17,521 bases of DNA from an uncultured Actinomycetes bacterium (GCA_903867285.1 CAIPQX010000152.1:1-17521), one strand, 5' to 3'; shown: positions 1 through 6,880, counted from the stretch's first letter. Notes: generated by a model not told the origin, from the letters alone. A program made the numbers and translations.

Positions 1-489
1 CCATTTAGTTCGGTCTTCGACAATGGGTTGCCGCAAGAGAAGTGGGAGTTCATTAAGGAAGGAAAATTGCACGGACTTGTGTCTACTCGTTCGGTGGAGA
101 AAGCCACGGGAATTGCTTATGGCTCGGGCGGCGACAATGTCATCATGGATATACCTGGCGGCAGCGGGGATTTAAATGCACAGATTTCTAAGGTTAAGAG
201 TGGGTTACTACTCACGACGCTCTGGTACATCCGCATGGTCGATCCCGTCACGAGCTTGCTGACCGGTCTAACGCGAGATGGCGTCTATGAGATCAAAGAT
301 GGCGAAGTCATCGGCGCAGTAAACAACTTCCGCTGGAACGAATCGCCCGTCGATTTGCTCGGCAGAATTGCATCGGCTGGAGCCACCAAGGTAACTGCCA
401 CGCGCGAATTTGAAGATTTGGGTCGAACCGCCACTCCAGACGTCATCTTCGATGACTTCAACATGTCCACGGTGAGCCAGGCCAACTAG
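1..489 (+). CDS. TldD/PmbA (TldE-like) family metallopeptidase-related protein, 5' truncated
   Basis: The reading frame is open from the left edge, and 162 codons of the C-terminal part are visible before the TAG at 487-489. TldD/TldE proteins form a heterodimeric protease that, in bacteria studied, degrades unfolded peptides and matures some peptide products. The visible part resembles the C-terminal domain of the TldE/PmbA subunit. It has a GGSGDL turn, the stretch LLLTTLWYIRMVDP followed by LLTGLTRDGVYEI, and the FRWNESPVDLL ending typical of actinobacterial family members. The N-terminal part, where TldD would carry its HExxxH metal site, lies outside the window, so the TldD-versus-TldE decision rests on the WYIR-VDP-LTGLTRDG pattern alone. 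Nothing links it functionally to the riboswitch operon downstream, which has its own promoter. Confidence 0.85.
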   Translation, partial: PFSSVFDNGLPQEKWEFIKEGKLHGLVSTRSVEKATGIAYGSGGDNVIMDIPGGSGDLNAQISKVKSGLLLTTLWYIRMVDPVTSLLTGLTRDGVYEIKDGEVIGAVNNFRWNESPVDLLGRIASAGATKVTATREFEDLGRTATPDVIFDDFNMSTVSQAN

Positions 490-529
490 TTCGGCAAATT
501 ACTCGCAATTTCTCCTTCCAAAACCTCTT

Positions 530-538
530 TGCTAGTGT
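530..538 (+). promoter_or_regulatory. Extended -10 promoter for the riboswitch-ABC operon
   Basis: TG at 530-531, one base, then TAGTGT at 533-538 fits a TGnTANNNT extended -10. Initiation about seven bases downstream would fall near 545, the base before the first strand of the predicted riboswitch P1 stem (546). That agreement supports both calls. No convincing -35 is visible at normal spacing. Confidence 0.5.
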
Positions 539-545
539 TTGACTC

Positions 546-660
546 GGTCAAGAGCATCGACATATAGCCCCGGCTCGTCGATCAGCAACCCTCCTCCGCG
601 GTGGGGTGCTCCGGGTGAGGACCAGGCCGGAAAGTCTGGCAAGCGCGGGCACCATGCCCC
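546..660 (+). promoter_or_regulatory. SAM-IV-type (SAM-I/IV superfamily) S-adenosylmethionine riboswitch aptamer
   Basis: The leader of the ABC operon folds like the actinobacterial SAM-IV aptamer. P1 pairs GGTC 546-549 with GACC 620-623. P2 pairs ATCGAC 556-561 with GTCGAT 577-582. P3 pairs ACCCT 588-592 with GGGGT 603-607. The conserved GCAACC (585-590) and GGTGCT (605-610) segments of the SAM-I/IV core are present. Two pseudoknots can be drawn: P2 loop CCCGG 569-573 with CCGGG 611-615, and P3 loop CCGCG 596-600 with CGCGG 644-648 in the 3' tail. The second, plus a hairpin outside P1 (GCCGG 626-630 with CTGGC 636-640), is the feature that separates SAM-IV from classical SAM-I. The class is recognised from memory of the consensus. 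The pairings themselves are directly visible. Confidence 0.88.
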
Positions 661-695
661 GTATTTAGCAGAGCCCTACTCTGCCCGAAAGGTGC
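647..695 (+). promoter_or_regulatory. Putative expression platform and ribosome binding site of the SAM-IV leader
   Basis: A hairpin GCAGAG 668-673 / CTCTGC 679-684 ends just before the Shine-Dalgarno stretch GAAAGG (687-692), eight bases from the ATG at 701. There is no U-tract, so control is more likely translational than by termination. GCACC at 649-653 is the exact complement of GGTGC 691-695, which includes the end of the Shine-Dalgarno. It overlaps a competing hairpin (GGGC 647-650 / GCCC 656-659) and abuts the 3' pseudoknot strand (644-648). This gives a plausible sequester/release switch, but it is an inference from pairing only. Confidence 0.45.
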
Positions 696-700
696 TACAT

Positions 701-1531
701 ATGAAGAAGAAAATAGGTATCGCAGTCACTGTCGCTGCACTCGTTGGATCAATCTCCCTCGGATTCACCACGACCGCATCTAACGCTGCAACCCCATCAC
801 TTCCCACCCTCACAAAGGGATTTTTAACAATCGGAACCGATGATCCTGCCTACACACCATGGTTCGATAGCAATAAGCCAACAAATGGCAAGGGCTTCGA
901 ATCAGCAGTGGCTTTCGCGGTAGCAAAGCAACTGGGCTACCCAGCATCAAAGGTGAAATGGGTAAAGGCGCCATTCAATACCGTTATTCAACCTGGCAAG
1001 AAGAAATTTGATTTTGATATCAACGAAGTTTCAATTACACCAGAGCGCGCAAAGGCGGTTGACTTCTCAACCGGCTACTACGACGTTGCCCAAGCGTTGG
1101 TCACGACTAGCAAGTCGAAGATTGCAAAGGCTAAGAGCATCGCAGATTTGGCTAATGCCAAACTCGGCGCATCTGTCGGAAGTACCTCCTACGCAACGAT
1201 CACCGGTGTCATCAAGCCAAAGGCCAAGCCTGCCGTCTTTGATACCAACGACATTGCGACACAAGCCCTTATCAATGGTCAGATCGATGGGCTTGTCCTC
1301 GACTTGCCAACTGCTTTCTATGTTGCAGCAGCTTCACTCAAAGATGGCCTGATCGTCGGTCAATTCGCCCCTAAAGCGGGAAGCGACCAATTCGGTCTGG
1401 TTCTCACCAAGGGAAGCGCATTAACTAAGTCGGTTTCTGCCGCTGTTGACGCACTGCGCGCTAACGGAACACTCAAGGCACTTGCCGCGAAGTGGCTCTC
1501 AAATACGGCTGGAGCACCTGTCCTCAAGTAG
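701..1531 (+). CDS. ABC transporter substrate-binding protein, family 3 (amino acid type)
   Basis: A 276-residue extracytoplasmic binding protein of the SBP family 3 / PBP2 type that would capture an amino acid and deliver it to the permease encoded next. The ATG at 701 is chosen because it follows GAAAGG at a good distance and begins a signal peptide: KKK at 2-4, a hydrophobic core to about residue 22, and a likely SNA/A cleavage near 29-30. Frame-open codons further upstream lie in the riboswitch. The mature part has the family pattern: GFLTIGTDDPAYTPW near the start, the DINEVSITPERAKAVDFS stretch, and a C-terminal NGTLKALAAKW helix. There is no lipobox cysteine. The whole protein contains no Cys and no Met besides the initiator. 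Control by a SAM riboswitch suggests methionine or another sulfur compound as ligand, but the sequence does not prove the substrate. Confidence 0.9.
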   Translation: MKKKIGIAVTVAALVGSISLGFTTTASNAATPSLPTLTKGFLTIGTDDPAYTPWFDSNKPTNGKGFESAVAFAVAKQLGYPASKVKWVKAPFNTVIQPGKKKFDFDINEVSITPERAKAVDFSTGYYDVAQALVTTSKSKIAKAKSIADLANAKLGASVGSTSYATITGVIKPKAKPAVFDTNDIATQALINGQIDGLVLDLPTAFYVAAASLKDGLIVGQFAPKAGSDQFGLVLTKGSALTKSVSAAVDALRANGTLKALAAKWLSNTAGAPVLK

Positions 1532-1561
1532 TTTAATCCCCTACTTGTAAACGGAGACCCG

Positions 1562-2410
1562 ATGACCTACCAACCTTCCCCGCTGCGCTTGCAGCGTGAA
1601 GCTGCTAGGCGTCGGGTCTCTCGTCAATCAACACTTGTTGCACTTATAAGTACCATCGCAATCGCCAGCGTTCTAGTGATTGTTGTAACCGGTGCACCGG
1701 GATTTAAACTCGTTAGACAATCATTTTTCAGTTGGCATTATGCGGTCTCTGCATTCCCGCATGTCCTATCTGGACTCTGGCTCAACCTGCGCGTTATGGT
1801 CATTGCCGAAATCTTCGTCCTGATCCTCGGATTGTTAATAGCGTTGGCGCGAACATCTCATTCGCCCATCCTCTATCCGATACGGCTGATGGCGACTATT
1901 TACACCGACATATTCCGCGGGTTGCCCCTTCTTCTCGTTCTGTTTCTCGTTGGCCTGGGAGTACCAGGGTTACAGATTTCTTGGATAACTAACTCCGCAG
2001 TTGTACTCGGCACAACATCATTAGTGCTGACCTACTCCGCTTATGTCGCCGAAGTTATCAGAGCCGGAATCGAAGCGGTGAATCCAGCGCAGCGCATGGC
2101 AGGACGAGCTCTTGGGCTAACCCAATCTCAGACCCAGAGTTATGTGGTACTGCCACAAGCACTCCGCAAGGTCGCACCTCCTTTGCTCAACGACCTAGTA
2201 TCGCTGCAGAAAGATTCGGGGTTGATCTCCGTTCTCGGTGCTATTGATGCCATTAGATCTGCAGGTATTGAAACCGCGCAATCATTTAACTTCACTCCCT
2301 ATGTAGTGGCTGGTGCACTCTTTGTTGCCCTCACAATTCCACTTACCCGTTTCACCGATTGGCTCACCCGAAAACAGGATCGCGCTCGCGTGCAGCAGGG
2401 CCAGTGGTAG
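1562..2410 (+). CDS. ABC transporter permease, polar amino acid (HisM/GlnP) type
   Basis: A 282-residue inner-membrane permease (BPD_transp_1), second gene of the SAM-controlled importer operon, 30 bases after the binding protein. GGAG at 1553-1556 lies five bases before the ATG. A basic N-terminus (to about residue 23) precedes a first membrane segment near 24-44. Further hydrophobic segments lie near 68-95, 105-135, 142-165 and 245-262. The cytoplasmic EAA loop, which contacts the ATPase, is clear: RAGIEAVNPAQRMAGRALGL followed by a YVVLPQALR turn. Only one permease gene is present, so the transporter would use a homodimer. The protein has four Met including the initiator and no Cys, consistent with the low-sulfur trend of the binding protein. 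Confidence 0.92.
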   Translation: MTYQPSPLRLQREAARRRVSRQSTLVALISTIAIASVLVIVVTGAPGFKLVRQSFFSWHYAVSAFPHVLSGLWLNLRVMVIAEIFVLILGLLIALARTSHSPILYPIRLMATIYTDIFRGLPLLLVLFLVGLGVPGLQISWITNSAVVLGTTSLVLTYSAYVAEVIRAGIEAVNPAQRMAGRALGLTQSQTQSYVVLPQALRKVAPPLLNDLVSLQKDSGLISVLGAIDAIRSAGIETAQSFNFTPYVVAGALFVALTIPLTRFTDWLTRKQDRARVQQGQW

Positions 2411-2412
2411 CA

Positions 2413-3162
2413 ATGACAAAAACAATGCTCGAAGTCAAAAACCTTCGCAAAAGTTATGGTGCAGATTTAGTCTTGCATGACATCTCGGTCGCTTTAGCCG
2501 AACACGAAGTAAAAGTTTTGGTCGGTGCCAGCGGCTCCGGAAAGTCCACTTTGTTACGAGCCATCAACCTTCTCGAAGGAATCGACGATGGCCAGGTACT
2601 TCTAGATGGGCAAGACATCACGGCGGTGAAGGTAAATCCCGATGAAATTCGCTCCCAAATCGGATCAGTATTCCAATCCTTTAACTTGTTCCCCCATCTC
2701 AATGTCCTGCAGAACATCACACTGGCGCCTCGCAAAGTTCATGGTGTAGCCAAAGAAGAAGCCGAAGCCCATGCCATGCAGATGCTCGAACGCTTTGGGT
2801 TAGCCGACAAAGCCAAGCAATACCCTGATCTTTTGAGCGGTGGACAACAACAACGGGTTGCCATCTTGCGTGCAGTAATCACAAAACCAAAAGTTTTACT
2901 GCTAGACGAAGTAACGAGCGCACTTGATCCAATTTTGATTGCTGAAGTATTGGCGTTGATATCGGAACTCAAAGCAGAGGGAATGACGATGATGATCGCC
3001 ACGCATGAGATGGGTTTTGCCAAGCGGGTTGCTGATCAAGTTTTATTCTTACACCACGGTCAGATAGTTGAAGCGGGATCCGCAAAAGAAATCTTAGAGA
3101 ATCCAAAGACTCCAGAACTTCAGAACTTTCTCAGCGCACTGCGAGAAGCTGGCCGACTTTAG
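2413..3162 (+). CDS. ABC transporter ATP-binding protein, amino acid type
   Basis: A 249-residue ATPase that powers the importer. The ATG at 2413 begins two bases after the permease stop, so translational coupling is likely; an upstream in-frame extension would overlap the permease and is not needed. Motifs in order: Walker A GASGSGKST at 38-46, Q-loop Q88, signature LSGGQQQR at 141-148, Walker B VLLLDE at 161-166 followed by VTSALD, and the switch histidine H198 in ATHEMGFA. Overall it matches GlnQ/HisP-like ATPases. It is too short to carry the C-terminal NIL (ACT-like) domain of MetN, so the system is not a standard MetNIQ importer even though it sits under a SAM riboswitch. The stop overlaps the convergent MFS gene by four bases. 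Confidence 0.93.
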   Translation: MTKTMLEVKNLRKSYGADLVLHDISVALAEHEVKVLVGASGSGKSTLLRAINLLEGIDDGQVLLDGQDITAVKVNPDEIRSQIGSVFQSFNLFPHLNVLQNITLAPRKVHGVAKEEAEAHAMQMLERFGLADKAKQYPDLLSGGQQQRVAILRAVITKPKVLLLDEVTSALDPILIAEVLALISELKAEGMTMMIATHEMGFAKRVADQVLFLHHGQIVEAGSAKEILENPKTPELQNFLSALREAGRL

Positions 3163-4472
3163 TCTTTATCGCCCTTGCCACGCGCTTCATCGATCTTGGC
3201 TTGCGTTAAATGCGGTAGCGCAAAATATGCGACGGCTAAACCGAGCAATGCACCAAGCAGCATCGGCGTGCGCAGCGCAAACCCGCGCGAAAATAGATGC
3301 AATGAAATTGTTACCAATACTCCCCCAATAACTGCACCTATAGGTTGACTGCCCAAGGCGAAGAAACGGTAGACGCTATTCACGCGACCCAAAATTTGAT
3401 CTGGAATAATTTCCTGGCGCATCGAAACCGTTACGACGTTCCAGAGTATTGCAAAGAACATTTCGACTGCAGATATGAACCAGACCAATTCCCATACCGG
3501 TGAAAAAGCCATGGCAACGAGAAAGACCGGAGAGCCAAGAATGACGAGCTTGAGAATAAATGCTCGGCCGAATCTTTTGATGATTCGACCTGCCAAGAGA
3601 CCACCTAGTGCGCCGCCAAAAGCACCGCCGGTACTTAAAAGGCCAAAGGTGAGCACCGAAGTGTGCAAGTTCTCTTGAGCAAAGAGAATGAATACCGAAA
3701 AGCCCAGTGCGTTAAGGCCGTTGATGGAACCCAAGATAAATGCCAGTGGTCGCAAAAATGGATGGTGCCAGAGCCAACTTAGACCCTCTTTCAACTCCGC
3801 TTTGAAATCTGGTTTCACCTCTGAAATCGCCTGCTTCTTGATCATGGCTGAGGCGATCAAAGCAATCAAGCCTGCCGATGCAAAGAAACTAGCCCCGTCA
3901 AACACTAGAGGGGCAAAGACTGAAATGCTTAACAACACCGAAGCTAGTGGTGGTCCCATGAAATTTTGCATTAAAGATTCTGATGTCCACATACGACCGT
4001 TAGCGGTTTCCAGTTGATCGGTGTCGACTATGAGCGGAATAAATGTTTGGGATGCGCCGTTGCCTAGAACTTCTCCGCAGCCAAGCAGGAAAGTTGCCGA
4101 CAGAAGCAATAGATATAGGCCCACATGAGTGTGGATAAGGGTGGTGTGAGAAATGCTTCGCACCACGTGAATTGATGACTCGTTGCCCCAAATAGAGAAC
4201 GCAACCACCAGAGTTACTACTCCCCGCAATACATCTGTGAAAACGATGACACTTCTGCGAGGGAATCGATCAATAAATACTCCGGCCGGCAGACTAAATA
4301 CCAACCAAGGCATTGTTGCCATCAATCCGATAATTGAAAGGAGTAGCGGCGAACGAGTTATTGAGGATGCAATCCACGGATAGGCAACCGCCGAAACTCC
4401 GTTGCCAAGATTGGAAAGCGCGCTGGCTGCAAAGAGCTTCTGATATGAACCGGGAAGCCGCTTTCCCTTCAT
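3159..4472 (-). CDS. MFS transporter, probable drug/metabolite exporter
   Basis: A 437-residue major facilitator protein with about 12 hydrophobic segments, related to the enterobactin-exporter/macrolide-efflux-like branch (MFS_1/MFS_3). The loop after helix 2 carries a motif-A-like GVFIDRFPRR at 64-73. The ATG at 4472 is chosen because it overlaps the stop of the RNase H/phosphatase gene as TAATG. Frame-open codons back to 4556 lie inside that gene and give a Cys-rich stretch unlike an MFS N-terminus. It is the last gene of the zinc-ribbon / RNase H unit and should be co-translated with it. The last four bases overlap the convergent ABC ATPase gene. The substrate is unknown. Confidence 0.88.
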   Translation of the reverse strand: MKGKRLPGSYQKLFAASALSNLGNGVSAVAYPWIASSITRSPLLLSIIGLMATMPWLVFSLPAGVFIDRFPRRSVIVFTDVLRGVVTLVVAFSIWGNESSIHVVRSISHTTLIHTHVGLYLLLLSATFLLGCGEVLGNGASQTFIPLIVDTDQLETANGRMWTSESLMQNFMGPPLASVLLSISVFAPLVFDGASFFASAGLIALIASAMIKKQAISEVKPDFKAELKEGLSWLWHHPFLRPLAFILGSINGLNALGFSVFILFAQENLHTSVLTFGLLSTGGAFGGALGGLLAGRIIKRFGRAFILKLVILGSPVFLVAMAFSPVWELVWFISAVEMFFAILWNVVTVSMRQEIIPDQILGRVNSVYRFFALGSQPIGAVIGGVLVTISLHLFSRGFALRTPMLLGALLGLAVAYFALPHLTQAKIDEARGKGDKD

Positions 4473-5548
4473 TACTTTGCTACAGCCCGCTCGCTGAGTG
4501 ACTTGAGCGCACGAAGGCCGTCCGAGGGCCAGACAGCAACAGTCGTAATACTGCACGGCAAGATATCGACGTGGTACATACTTTCGAGTGAAGCCTGCAT
4601 CGCATAAGCAGCGATCGCACGAATCACAATGTTGTGTGTGACTACGCAGAGCTTCTTCCCGGGATAGCGCTCTACCAAATCGTTGATACCAGCCTCAACG
4701 CGCGAATACACTTCGGCGTAGGATTCCCCGCCGCCCGCACGATGCGAGGGCGATGCGAGCCACCCCTCCCAATCCTCCGGATACTTCTCTTTAATTTCAG
4801 ATGGGATCAACCCTTCCCAATTCCCAAAGTCAATCTCTACCCAGAGATCGTCGAAGATTGGGTCGAGTCCAGTGACATCAGAAATCTCTTTAGCGGTCAT
4901 CATCGTTCGCATAAGCGGCGAAGCAATTAACAGATCTGGCTTACGCGCGGCGATCTCTTTTGCAACAGCCTGTGCCTGCCCGATTCCCGTCTCTGTTAGC
5001 GGCGGGTCCATGGGACCTACACCAGAGAATCTGCGCGTCGGAGTCAGCAAGGTTTCGCCGTGACGAACAAACCAGAGCGTGGTCGGGACTTCGGGGGAAA
5101 CCAAACGCTCGGTTAGGTAGTTCAAGATTGGCTTTGATGCCGCACCTGCCTCACCATCAAGGGCTTTGTTAGCAAGTCGATCCGCATGAAAATTCTCTTC
5201 GCGTGGAATCCATTGAAATGTAATGAGCTCCATCAAGTGAATCGATCGAGCCTCTTTCGCAAGTTCACGCATCGTCGGGTGCTTAATCTGCCAACGACCC
5301 GACATCTGCTCAACAACCAGTTTAGAATCCATCTTTACATGAATTGTTGCGAGCGGATCTAGTTCATGCGCTTTTCGCAAGCCCGCAATCAGGCCCGAAT
5401 ATTCGGCAACGTTGTTTGAGGCGATGCCCAAGGTGTCATACAACTCGGCAAGTAGTAAGCCATTTTCCGAGACGGTTGCACCGTAAGCGGCCGGTCCTGG
5501 ATTTCCGCGAGAGCCACCATCTGCGGTGACAACGAAATCGCGGGCCAT
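4472..5548 (-). CDS. Bifunctional RNase H / histidine phosphatase (Rv2228c type)
   Basis: A 358-residue two-domain protein. The N-terminal RNase H type I domain (about 1-135) should cleave RNA in RNA:DNA hybrids. Its acidic residues are D10 in ADGGSRGNPG, E49 in NVAEYSG, D74 in KMDSKLV and D123 in HADRLANKA. The C-terminal histidine phosphatase domain (about 155-350) has the RHG motif at 162-164 (catalytic H163), R214 in SPLMRT, E239 in VEIDFGNWEG and H305 in VVTHN. In Mycobacterium the homologous fusion (Rv2228c) has RNase H activity, and its C-terminal domain belongs to the acid phosphatase / CobC-like family. The ATG abuts the stop of the zinc-ribbon gene with no spacer, as in the conserved actinobacterial pair. 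All catalytic residues looked for are present in both domains. Confidence 0.95.
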   Translation of the reverse strand: MARDFVVTADGGSRGNPGPAAYGATVSENGLLLAELYDTLGIASNNVAEYSGLIAGLRKAHELDPLATIHVKMDSKLVVEQMSGRWQIKHPTMRELAKEARSIHLMELITFQWIPREENFHADRLANKALDGEAGAASKPILNYLTERLVSPEVPTTLWFVRHGETLLTPTRRFSGVGPMDPPLTETGIGQAQAVAKEIAARKPDLLIASPLMRTMMTAKEISDVTGLDPIFDDLWVEIDFGNWEGLIPSEIKEKYPEDWEGWLASPSHRAGGGESYAEVYSRVEAGINDLVERYPGKKLCVVTHNIVIRAIAAYAMQASLESMYHVDILPCSITTVAVWPSDGLRALKSLSERAVAK

Positions 5549-6274
5549 CTAGATTCTCACCAAAATTCGACGGCATTCCTCACAGCGAATGACTTCATCT
5601 GCTTCTAGCCCCTTGATGCGCTCGATCTCGATGGCATTGATCGATAGATGGCAGCCATCGCACTTATTGCCGATCAAAAGTGCTGCACCGACTCCAAAAG
5701 CAGAGGTGCGAACCTTGTCATAAAGAGTCACTAAGGCTTCATCAATCTGAGGAGCAAGGGCAGCTCTTAACACCGCTAGTTCCGCCAAATTCTTATCGAT
5801 CTCGGCTTTGGCATTCTCAAAACGAATATTGAGTTCGAGTTCCAACTTCTTCAACCCAACTTGATCATTCAATAATTCATCTACGCGAGCTTTGACGCCA
5901 TCGTATTTCAACAAAATTTCTAACTCACTATCTTCAAGATCACCCTTGCGTTTGGCCAACGTCACAAGTTCGTGCTGAAGTTGCTCCAAATCCTTTGGAG
6001 TTCCAGTACCTGAATTGAGACGACTTTCATCTTTCTTCATTCGGTCGTCAACTTGTTCGACATCCATCTCACTGCGCCGCAGCTCGATAGCCACATCAGC
6101 TAATTCGGTCTCAACAACGGTGAGTTCAACGGCGGTATTTTCTAGGCGGGTATGAATCGCGGCGATCTGCTCAATTTCTGGAAGCCCAGCGAGTTTGACT
6201 TTAGCCTGGGTGATCTGAGAATCGATCATCTGCAGTTCAATCAGAAGATTTTGGTCCTCAGGGGTTGCCTTCAC
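5549..6274 (-). CDS. C4-type zinc-ribbon, coiled-coil protein (CdsZ / Rv2229c family)
   Basis: A 241-residue protein made of long heptad-rich helices (about 10-175) followed by a C4 zinc ribbon with Cys at about 205, 208, 231 and 234 (NKCDGC and IRCEEC, ending RRILVR). The ribbon plus the GVGAALLIG stretch before it identify the family, which lies next to the RNase H/phosphatase in many Actinobacteria. It is thought to bind nucleic acid or act as a scaffold; no reaction can be assigned from sequence. I prefer the GTG at 6274 over the TTG at 6277, because GGAG (6280-6283) lies five bases from the GTG but only two from the TTG. First gene of a three-gene unit. The Nif3-like gene that often precedes this pair elsewhere is not here. 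Confidence 0.9.
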   Translation of the reverse strand: MKATPEDQNLLIELQMIDSQITQAKVKLAGLPEIEQIAAIHTRLENTAVELTVVETELADVAIELRRSEMDVEQVDDRMKKDESRLNSGTGTPKDLEQLQHELVTLAKRKGDLEDSELEILLKYDGVKARVDELLNDQVGLKKLELELNIRFENAKAEIDKNLAELAVLRAALAPQIDEALVTLYDKVRTSAFGVGAALLIGNKCDGCHLSINAIEIERIKGLEADEVIRCEECRRILVRI

Positions 6275-6279
6275 CAAAG

Positions 6280-6283
6280 CTCC
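6280..6283 (-). promoter_or_regulatory. Shine-Dalgarno GGAG deciding the CdsZ-like start
   Basis: The spacing favours GTG at 6274 (five bases) over TTG at 6277 (two bases). The 151 bases further upstream, to 6434, hold no recognisable gene. A weak TACATA on this strand about 20 bases upstream is the only -10-like sequence noted. Confidence 0.55.
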
Positions 6284-6434
6284 AATCGTCGTGCCATATG
6301 TAAATTGAGTTACCGTACTTTAACCGAGAAAGCGTACCCCTAACAATTTGGCGAATTTCCAACCATTTCTCCTCGCTTTCTACATACACCTCACTCGGAA
6401 CCGCCGGGAAATCCTTTGGGAATTGAGCCTGGGG

Positions 6435-6824
6435 CTAAAGGGCCTGACGATCTCGCTTCACCATTCCACTTACTTCAATAAATCCATTGCTTCTATAAAA
6501 TGAAACTAATTCGGGATCGCAGACGAGATCAATTCCATATATTGAACCAATATGTGACTCCATCGCTGAGAGGAGCGCAGAGCCAATACCTTGGTTCTGG
6601 AAATCGGAGCGAACCTCTAACAGCGGAATGAAGGCAAAGAGGACTTTGTCCGTGAGGGCGGTAATTAGTCCAACGACTTCACCATCGGCTATTGCAAATA
6701 TTAACTCAGCCGCCGCGAAGTGATTTTTTACAATTGAGTATTCTGGTTTAGTTGGCCAGCCCACGAAGAAACTCTCGTGGCTCGATGCCTCATACAGTGC
6801 TGGACTATTCAGGACGAGATCCAT
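6435..6824 (-). CDS. GNAT-family N-acetyltransferase
   Basis: A 129-residue single-domain GNAT protein. The acetyl-CoA pyrophosphate-binding motif is seen as RSDFQNQGIGSALLSAME, and the C-terminal strand as CDPELVSFYRSNGFIEVSG, the usual xxFYxxxGF ending of the fold. The substrate cannot be predicted. The N-terminus is short, so the first helix pair is somewhat reduced. The ATG at 6824 has no Shine-Dalgarno but has TAGTAT six bases upstream, so a leaderless mRNA is likely. It is divergent from a second, YpeA-like acetyltransferase across 71 bases. No typical terminator was seen after the stop. Confidence 0.85.
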   Translation of the reverse strand: MDLVLNSPALYEASSHESFFVGWPTKPEYSIVKNHFAAAELIFAIADGEVVGLITALTDKVLFAFIPLLEVRSDFQNQGIGSALLSAMESHIGSIYGIDLVCDPELVSFYRSNGFIEVSGMVKRDRQAL

Positions 6825-6830
6825 GGTTGA

Positions 6831-6836
6831 ATACTA
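6831..6836 (-). promoter_or_regulatory. -10 element TAGTAT of a leaderless transcript
   Basis: TAGTAT on the minus strand is followed by six bases (TCAACC) and then the ATG of the GNAT gene at 6824. A start at or next to the A of ATG is expected. No -35 with normal spacing is seen. Confidence 0.55.
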
Positions 6837-6880
6837 TTAAAAGCTCAAACCTATTTTAGTTAAATGCAGTAGCGGGTTTG

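Noticed and set aside
539..700. In-frame N-terminal extension of the binding protein
   Set aside because: It translates the riboswitch region and puts Pro/Arg-rich sequence before a clear signal peptide. The ATG at 701 has its own Shine-Dalgarno.
546..3162. Naming the importer MetNIQ
   Set aside because: The binding protein is family 3, not NlpA/MetQ-like, and the ATPase lacks the MetN C-terminal domain; only the riboswitch points to methionine.
3475..4017. Plus-strand frames opposite the MFS gene
   Set aside because: Low-complexity Lys/Pro/Ala-rich translations antisense to a well-supported membrane protein, with no motif or ribosome site.
4473..4556. Longer start for the MFS exporter
   Set aside because: It lies wholly inside the RNase H/phosphatase gene and adds a Cys-rich stretch unlike MFS proteins. 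TAATG coupling at 4470-4474 gives a better start.
6280..6434. Possible gene between the CdsZ-like and GNAT genes
   Set aside because: The one plus-strand frame here runs mostly antisense to the CdsZ-like gene and has no motif. The spacer shows only a weak -10-like site.
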